From contig PWGH01000027.1 in NCBI GenBank assembly GCA_003555285.1, positions 1 to 6,313 of the forward strand: DNA of 6,313 nucleotides, read 5' to 3'. Under the pieces are notes generated by a model. The model worked only from the letters and a program-made list of their open reading frames with translations. It was not told where the DNA came from and made no database searches. The position numbers and the translations under genes were made by a program. Position 1 is the stretch's first letter; every line of letters begins with the position of its first letter. This DNA comes from Thioalkalivibrio sp. Lineage in GTDB: Bacteria; Pseudomonadota; Gammaproteobacteria; Ectothiorhodospirales; Ectothiorhodospiraceae. Shown piece after piece: positions 1 through 4,658 of the stretch.

Positions 1-1
1 C

Positions 2-364
2 CCGAGCCTCGAGCGCCTGGTGGCCACCGGCGGACAGGCCGCAGTCATTCTGGGGGCCATCCTCGAGGGCATTCGAAAGAATCCCGGCATTTCCACCGGA
101 CGGCTGCTCGAACAGTTTCGCAACGATCCGCTGTTCCCGCGCCTGATGGCACTGGCCAGCCTGCCCCTGAACGACGAGGAGTCGGCGCTGGCGCGCCGGG
201 TCGCGCTCGACAGCGCCGATCGGCTGTTCCTCGAGCACTGTCGCGGCCGCATTCGCAGCCTGTCGATGATCGAGCGGCCGTTGCAGGCGGAAGAAATCAC
301 CGAGCTGCGCCGTCTTCAAGGTTGGTTGGTGGAGAATGGGGCGCCGGAGCGTCGGACACCGTAG
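2..364 (+). CDS. dnaG: DNA primase DnaG, C-terminal end (5' truncated by the window)
   Basis: The frame is open from the window edge and ends at TAG 362-364, giving 120 residues. They match the helicase-binding C-terminal domain of DnaG as I recall it from E. coli: ILEGIRKNPGISTGRLLEQF aligns with the E. coli stretch ELVERCLANPGLNTGQLLEHW, and a charged helical tail (ERPLQAEEITELRRLQGWL) follows, as in the E. coli end. DnaG makes the RNA primers for lagging-strand synthesis, and this domain docks it on the DnaB helicase at the fork. The zinc-binding and TOPRIM catalytic domains lie upstream of the window. The GTG at 20 is an internal valine codon, not a start. The next gene is rpoD, the usual gammaproteobacterial order (rpsU-dnaG-rpoD in E. 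coli), which supports the call. The sequence ends in an unconserved Arg/Pro-rich tail. Confidence 0.93.
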   Translation, partial: PSLERLVATGGQAAVILGAILEGIRKNPGISTGRLLEQFRNDPLFPRLMALASLPLNDEESALARRVALDSADRLFLEHCRGRIRSLSMIERPLQAEEITELRRLQGWLVENGAPERRTP

Positions 365-378
365 CGTCGGACGCCGTT
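349..378 (+). repeat. 15-bp tandem repeat across the dnaG stop codon
   Basis: Two adjacent 15-nt units, 349-363 and 364-378, match at 13 of 15 positions (GCGTCGGACACCGTA, then GCGTCGGACGCCGTT). The dnaG stop codon overlaps the junction. The second unit provides the start of the left arm of the hairpin at 373-399. It is probably a local slippage duplication; no function is claimed. Confidence 0.6.
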
Positions 379-399
379 GCGGTGCTGCGGCGCAACGGC
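373..399 (+). other. 9-bp perfect hairpin after dnaG (processing or stability element candidate)
   Basis: GCCGTTGCG at 373-381 pairs perfectly with CGCAACGGC at 391-399 around a 9-nt loop, starting 8 nt after the dnaG stop. No T-tract follows (the next bases are ACCCCTTGAAG), so it does not look like an intrinsic terminator. In E. coli the dnaG-rpoD interval carries an RNA processing site that gives the two cistrons different mRNA stability. A similar role, or 3'-end protection of dnaG mRNA, is an inference. Confidence 0.55.
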
Positions 400-403
400 A
401 CCC

Positions 404-431
404 CTTGAAGATCGGCCAATCCCCCCCACTG
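404..431 (+). promoter_or_regulatory. Candidate sigma-32 (RpoH) heat-shock promoter for rpoD
   Basis: CTTGAAG at 404-410 matches the sigma-32 -35 consensus CTTGAAA at 6 of 7 positions. After a 13-nt spacer, the C-run leads into CCCCACTG at 424-431, against the -10 consensus CCCCATNT. Order and spacing fit this promoter class. E. coli has a heat-shock promoter (Phs) for rpoD in the same gene context, inside dnaG. A start near 437-440 would leave a leader of about 220 nt before the rpoD ATG. The -10 match is imperfect beyond CCCCA, so this remains a candidate. Confidence 0.5.
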
Positions 432-545
432 TAGTGGGTATGAACTGCAGAGAGTATGAAGAGGATGCACGGCGCTGCCTACACGGAGTCGTCGGCAACG
501 GTCGAGAGGCACAGATCCGGTGAACCCTGGCGGCGCCACCCGGTC

Positions 546-562
546 AGAACTTCGCACGTTCT
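546..562. repeat. Short inverted repeat AGAAC-N7-GTTCT upstream of the rpoD promoter
   Basis: AGAAC at 546-550 and GTTCT at 558-562 are exact reverse complements with a 7-nt spacer, about 42 bp upstream of the -10 element at 607. Spacing and position would suit an activator or repressor half-site pair. The arms are only 5 bp, so chance is a real possibility. It is not the E. coli LexA box (CTG-N10-CAG). Confidence 0.25.
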
Positions 563-590
563 CTCTTACCACATCCAGAGGAAACCGCAA

Positions 591-620
591 AATCAGTATT
601 CTCTGCTATACTGACTGATT
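591..620. repeat. Overlapping palindromes enclosing the rpoD -10 element (operator candidate)
   Basis: Two exact inverted repeats overlap here. AATCAGT at 591-597 pairs with ACTGATT at 614-620 (16-nt spacer), and TCAGTA at 593-598 pairs with TACTGA at 609-614 (10-nt spacer). The -10 hexamer at 607-612 lies between and partly within the arms. A dimeric regulator bound here would cover the promoter melting region. The binding protein is unknown. Confidence 0.4.
604..612 (+). promoter_or_regulatory. Extended -10 promoter directly upstream of rpoD
   Basis: TGC at 604-606 followed by TATACT at 607-612 gives an extended -10 element (TGn plus a 5 of 6 match to TATAAT). The -35 position at 17-bp spacing (ACCGCA, 584-589) is poor, as is common with extended -10 promoters. 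Transcription would start near 619, leaving a leader of about 40 nt. This means the alternative TTG codon at 619 cannot be a useful start from this promoter, which supports the ATG at 658. Confidence 0.6.
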
Positions 621-657
621 GGCGGTTTTACACGATCTACGTCGGAGTGCGCACGCA

Positions 658-2535
<1,878 letters not shown>

Positions 2536-2556
2536 CCGGCCCGCACCCTTGTTCTC

Positions 2557-2632
2557 GGGCCTGTAGCTCAATGGTTAGAGCAGAAGACTCATAATCTTTT
2601 GGTTGCAGGTTCGAGTCCTGCCGGGCCCACCA
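2557..2632 (+). tRNA. tRNA with CAT anticodon, probably tRNA-Ile2 (lysidine type), otherwise tRNA-Met
   Basis: A complete 76-nt cloverleaf with encoded CCA. The acceptor stem GGGCCTG pairs with CGGGCCC (one G-U), discriminator A at 2629. The D stem is GCTC/GAGC with an 8-nt loop, the anticodon stem GAAGA/TCTTT (one G-U) encloses loop CTCATAA, and the T stem GCAGG/CCTGC is perfect with loop TTCGAGT. The anticodon is CAT at 2590-2592. It is not initiator tRNA: the anticodon stem lacks three G-C pairs and position 1 is paired with C72. Acceptor pairs C4-G69 and C5-G68, which are TilS identity elements, and the 8-nt D loop match E. coli tRNA-Ile2; E. coli elongator tRNA-Met has T4, A5 and a 9-nt D loop. 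The gene begins 21 nt after rpoD with no visible promoter, so it is probably processed from the rpoD transcript. Confidence 0.95.
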
Positions 2633-2655
2633 GTTTCTCAAGTACACCGGCCCCG

Positions 2656-2681
2656 GGTGCCGTGGTTCATGAGCCGGCACC
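2656..2681 (+). other. 7-bp hairpin downstream of the tRNA (weak terminator candidate)
   Basis: GGTGCCG at 2656-2662 pairs with CGGCACC at 2675-2681 around a 12-nt loop, 24 nt after the tRNA CCA end. There is no T-tract after it. It may protect the 3' end or help Rho-dependent termination. The rest of the gap to 2863 shows no reading frame I can support, no recognisable FMN riboswitch and no confident promoter. A 7-nt direct repeat AATGCCG (2764-2770, 2780-2786) is present. Confidence 0.3.
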
Positions 2682-2863
2682 GGCTGAACCGGGTCTGGTG
2701 AAACGCATGGGCGCACCTGCCGATCGCAGCGCGGCGCCGCTCGACGCATCGTGCCTGCCATTGAATGCCGTCTCCAATCAATGCCGGATAACCACGATGG
2801 CCGGATGCGCACGGCCGGCCCTGCCGAATCGTGCACTGTCCCGAACCTCAGAGAGACCGATGC

Positions 2864-3715
2864 ATGTTTACCTACATCGACCCCACGGTGCGCACACGCC
2901 TGATCGCCCAAGGCAAGCTGACGCGGATCGATGCCGCGGGCACGGTCATGGATGTCACCCTGGCCGATGTGCCCGGGGAATTGGCACTGGATATTCTTGG
3001 TCCGATCGCGCTGCCGGTCGCGATCACCGACGAACCCCTGGTCGTCCAGTGGTACGTCTTCGTGCGCCGCACCGAGGTGGCGAAGGTCGATGACCTGGCG
3101 GCCGAATTGCGCGAACGCGGCGCGCAGCATCTGTTTGCGTCCCTGACCGCCTCGATGGCGGTCAACAGCCTGCTGGTGATCGGCGAACCGCAACCCTCAG
3201 GCAATCCGTTGGTCCGGGTCCACTCGAATTGCCTCACCGGCGATGTCTTCGGCTCGCAACGCTGTGATTGCGGCCCGCAGCTGGCCGCCGCGGTCAAGCA
3301 GATCCAGAAGGATCCTGCCGGCGGCTACCTGGTGTACATGGCCGGGCACGAGGGACGCGGCATCGGGCTCTGGGCCAAGGCCGCGACCTACCTGCTCCAG
3401 GACGGCGGCGAAAACACCTACGAGGCCAATCGCAGCCTCGGGCTTCCGGACGACTCCCGGGACTTTGCCGACGCCGCCGCCATCCTCAAGTGGCAGCTGG
3501 GCGATCAGCCCTTTCGCCTGCTGACGAACAATCCGAAGAAGGTCGCGGACCTCGCCGCGCACGGCCTCGAGAACGTCCAGCCGATCAAGCACCTGGCCGG
3601 GGTCGATCAATGGAACCGGCGTTACCTGCAGGCGAAGCAGACCTGGGGCCACGTCATCACCGAAGACGACCTGATGCTGAGTCCCATCGCGCCGACGGTG
3701 CCCGGGAAGGCCTGA
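2864..3715 (+). CDS. ribA: GTP cyclohydrolase II (RibA family) with extended N-terminus
   Basis: The product is 283 residues. GTP cyclohydrolase II opens GTP to 2,5-diamino-6-ribosylamino-4(3H)-pyrimidinone 5'-phosphate, formate and pyrophosphate, the first step of riboflavin synthesis, in the cytosol. The core from about residue 112 carries RVHSNCLTGDVFGSQRCDCG with zinc ligands Cys123, Cys134 and Cys136, then HEGRGIGL (162-169), Tyr176, Asp197 and Arg199 (equivalents of E. coli Tyr105, Asp126 and Arg128), and LLTNNPKKV (219-227). It should be active. E. coli RibA reaches RVHS about 70 residues sooner, so residues 1 to about 70 are extra. They lack the acidic signature of DHBP synthase, so this is not a bifunctional RibBA. 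Start: ATG 2864 has AGAGAG at 2850-2855 eight bases upstream; the in-frame GTG at 2831 lacks a site as good. No other rib gene is nearby, so it may be a second copy or serve another deazapurine- or pterin-like pathway. Confidence 0.9.
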   Translation: MFTYIDPTVRTRLIAQGKLTRIDAAGTVMDVTLADVPGELALDILGPIALPVAITDEPLVVQWYVFVRRTEVAKVDDLAAELRERGAQHLFASLTASMAVNSLLVIGEPQPSGNPLVRVHSNCLTGDVFGSQRCDCGPQLAAAVKQIQKDPAGGYLVYMAGHEGRGIGLWAKAATYLLQDGGENTYEANRSLGLPDDSRDFADAAAILKWQLGDQPFRLLTNNPKKVADLAAHGLENVQPIKHLAGVDQWNRRYLQAKQTWGHVITEDDLMLSPIAPTVPGKA

Positions 3716-3727
3716 CCCGAGGCCTTT
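3707..3727 (+). terminator. Weak hairpin terminator candidate at the ribA stop
   Basis: AAGGCCT at 3707-3713 pairs exactly with AGGCCTT at 3720-3726 around a 6-nt loop, and the left arm runs into the first base of the TGA stop (3713-3715). Only three T residues (3725-3727) are available, two of them inside the stem, so termination would be inefficient or Rho-aided. Confidence 0.3.
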
Positions 3728-3861
3728 GATCCGGGGCAACGATTGGCTTTGCGGGTGCGCCCGGCCCGCCGCCCACACCCGAAGGCGCACGGCGCAGGGC
3801 CCAAAGCCGAACGCCGCCCGACTCGGCCGGTGTTCCCCCGGACGCCCCCCCTCGGTCAGCA
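3728..3861. other. GC-rich non-coding gap after ribA
   Basis: No convincing gene is seen here. A nested pair of helices can be drawn: GGCTTTG at 3745-3751 with CAAAGCC at 3802-3808, enclosing CGGGTG at 3752-3757 with CACCCG at 3776-3781. In such GC-rich sequence this may be chance. An unlisted structured RNA is possible but unsupported. Confidence 0.3.
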
Positions 3862-3903
3862 GGAAACCCCACCCGCATACTCGACTTGCCAAGTGGGTTT
3901 TCC
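3862..3903. repeat. Interrupted inverted repeat overlapping a promoter (operator candidate)
   Basis: GGAAACCCCAC at 3862-3872 and GTGGGTTTTCC at 3893-3903 are reverse complements at 10 of 11 positions with a 20-bp spacer. A second, inner palindrome ACTTG-C-CAAGT (3884-3894) sits on the -35 element. The right outer arm fills most of the spacer between -35 and -10. Since transcription starts downstream, it would act as DNA, for example as a site for a dimeric or looping regulator of the small exported protein gene. Confidence 0.5.
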
Positions 3904-3914
3904 CTGTGTATATT
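3886..3914 (+). promoter_or_regulatory. Sigma-70 promoter of the small exported protein gene
   Basis: TTGCCA at 3886-3891 (5 of 6 to TTGACA) and TATATT at 3909-3914 (5 of 6 to TATAAT) are separated by exactly 17 bp. The expected start near 3921 gives a leader of about 55 nt containing the 10-bp palindrome GACCCGGGTC (3947-3956) and an AGGA ribosome-binding site. This is the strongest promoter visible in the window. Confidence 0.8.
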
Positions 3915-3975
3915 AGGAATCACTAATTCAACAAACCCTTTGAACAGACCCGGGTCCCCCGGAAGGAAACTCGCC

Positions 3976-4377
3976 ATGATCAAGAACTACGCACTGAAGA
4001 CCCTCGCCGCTGCGGCCTTGCTTGCTTCTGCCGGCGCCCTGCAGGCCACCGAACCGAACACCCCCGCCCAACTCGGCTACGAAGTCGGCATGAGCGGTGA
4101 GGTCTCCTACAGCGGCCGCTTCCCGACCCAGGCGATGGAAAACCAATACAACGCCTACCTCGTCTGGATCGCCGAAAACGACCTCGACGTGACGCATGCG
4201 ATCGACGCCCGTATCCGTCCCGTCGCCTCGCTGGACGGCGCGAGGAATGGCAACGTATCGGCGACCGGCCGGTTCCCGACCCAGGCCATGGAAGACCAGT
4301 TCATTGCCTACCAGCAGTGGGTCGCGACCACCGACGTCGAAGCCGACTACGCCTTCCGGCTGGCCGGCGTCAATTAA
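3976..4377 (+). CDS. Small exported protein with duplicated GRFPTQAME module (function unknown)
   Basis: The product is 133 residues and I do not recognise the family. Residues 1-24 form a typical Sec signal peptide: Lys3 and Lys8, a hydrophobic Leu/Ala core, and ALQA before Thr25 as a signal peptidase I site. There is no lipobox cysteine, and the mature protein (about 109 residues) has no cysteine. It contains two copies of one module at 41-72 and 92-123, 51 residues apart, 18 of 32 positions identical. The shared pattern is GxVSxxGRFPTQAMExQxxAYxxWxAxxD, with the core GRFPTQAME invariant. The conserved Arg, Gln, Tyr and Trp suggest a repeated binding or assembly unit in the periplasm or outside the cell (inference). 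Start: ATG 3976 with GGAAGGAAA at 3961-3969 eight bases upstream of the start after AGGA. It has its own promoter and an intrinsic terminator, so it is a single-gene unit. Confidence 0.9.
   Translation: MIKNYALKTLAAAALLASAGALQATEPNTPAQLGYEVGMSGEVSYSGRFPTQAMENQYNAYLVWIAENDLDVTHAIDARIRPVASLDGARNGNVSATGRFPTQAMEDQFIAYQQWVATTDVEADYAFRLAGVN
4096..4191 (+). repeat. Module copy 1 of the exported protein
   Basis: Encodes residues 41-72 of the exported protein. The core at 4114-4140 (GRFPTQAME) matches copy 2 at 25 of 27 nucleotides, which points to an internal duplication or to strong constraint with shared codon choice. Confidence 0.8.
4249..4344 (+). repeat. Module copy 2 of the exported protein
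   Basis: Encodes residues 92-123, starting 153 nt after copy 1. The invariant core is at 4267-4293. Outside the core the copies differ mostly conservatively: S/T, Y/F, N/D, I/V, L/V. Confidence 0.8.
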
Positions 4378-4392
4378 GTCCGGCTCGGTATC

Positions 4393-4431
4393 GGGGAATC
4401 GGATCGTGCCGCAGCGGCGATCCGATTCCCC
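4393..4431 (+). other. 14-bp perfect hairpin after the exported protein gene
   Basis: GGGGAATCGGATCG at 4393-4406 pairs without mismatch with CGATCCGATTCCCC at 4418-4431 around an 11-nt loop, 15 nt after the stop codon. No T-tract follows. A true intrinsic terminator lies 17 nt further on, so this stem is more likely a 3' mRNA-stabilising structure or a DNA palindrome bound by a protein. An alternative fold GCCGC/GCGGC (4408-4418) uses the loop. Confidence 0.75.
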
Positions 4432-4447
4432 ACCTGATTGACTCTGT

Positions 4448-4476
4448 GCCCCGGCCCTGCCGGGGCTTTTCTTTTT
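4448..4476 (+). terminator. Intrinsic (Rho-independent) terminator
   Basis: GCCCCGG at 4448-4454 pairs with CCGGGGC at 4460-4466 around a 5-nt loop, followed directly by TTTTCTTTTT at 4467-4476. This is the canonical form and ends the transcript of the small exported protein gene. Confidence 0.9.
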
Positions 4477-4514
4477 CCGGATCCGGACCGGGCCGCCACA
4501 GGGACCGCGGCCCG
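4477..4514. other. Palindrome and 8-bp hairpin in the gap before the ATPase gene
   Basis: CCGGATCCGG at 4477-4486 is a perfect 10-bp palindrome. CGGGCCGC at 4489-4496 pairs with GCGGCCCG at 4507-4514 around a 10-nt loop. The remaining gap to 4658 has no supported gene. TTGACG at 4563-4568 is a possible -35 element, but the 17-bp partner GAGACT (4586-4591) is weak, so the ATPase promoter is not identified. Confidence 0.4.
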
Positions 4515-4658
4515 TTGGCGGGCAAAATCCCCGGGGCCTCACGTTCCCACGGCGTCAACCCCTTGACGCGCACTGGATGGGCCCGGAGACTGAGGGGTCC
4601 ACCGAGTACTTCGTGATTCCCCTTCCGCCGTTGCGCCGACCTTGGGGGTATAAACACC

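Noticed and set aside
440..523. 27-codon reading frame starting ATGAACTGC in the dnaG-rpoD gap
   Set aside because: No ribosome-binding site and no resemblance to a known leader peptide; more likely chance.
603..618. LexA (SOS) box at the rpoD promoter
   Set aside because: The CTG at 603-605 is not followed by CAG after ten bases, so the gammaproteobacterial LexA pattern is absent.
2633..2863. FMN riboswitch before the GTP cyclohydrolase II gene
   Set aside because: I looked for the conserved RFN blocks and saw none in this gap.
2599..3093. 164-codon plus-strand frame starting inside the tRNA
   Set aside because: It begins within the tRNA and overlaps ribA out of frame; no plausible ribosome site and no domain-like sequence.
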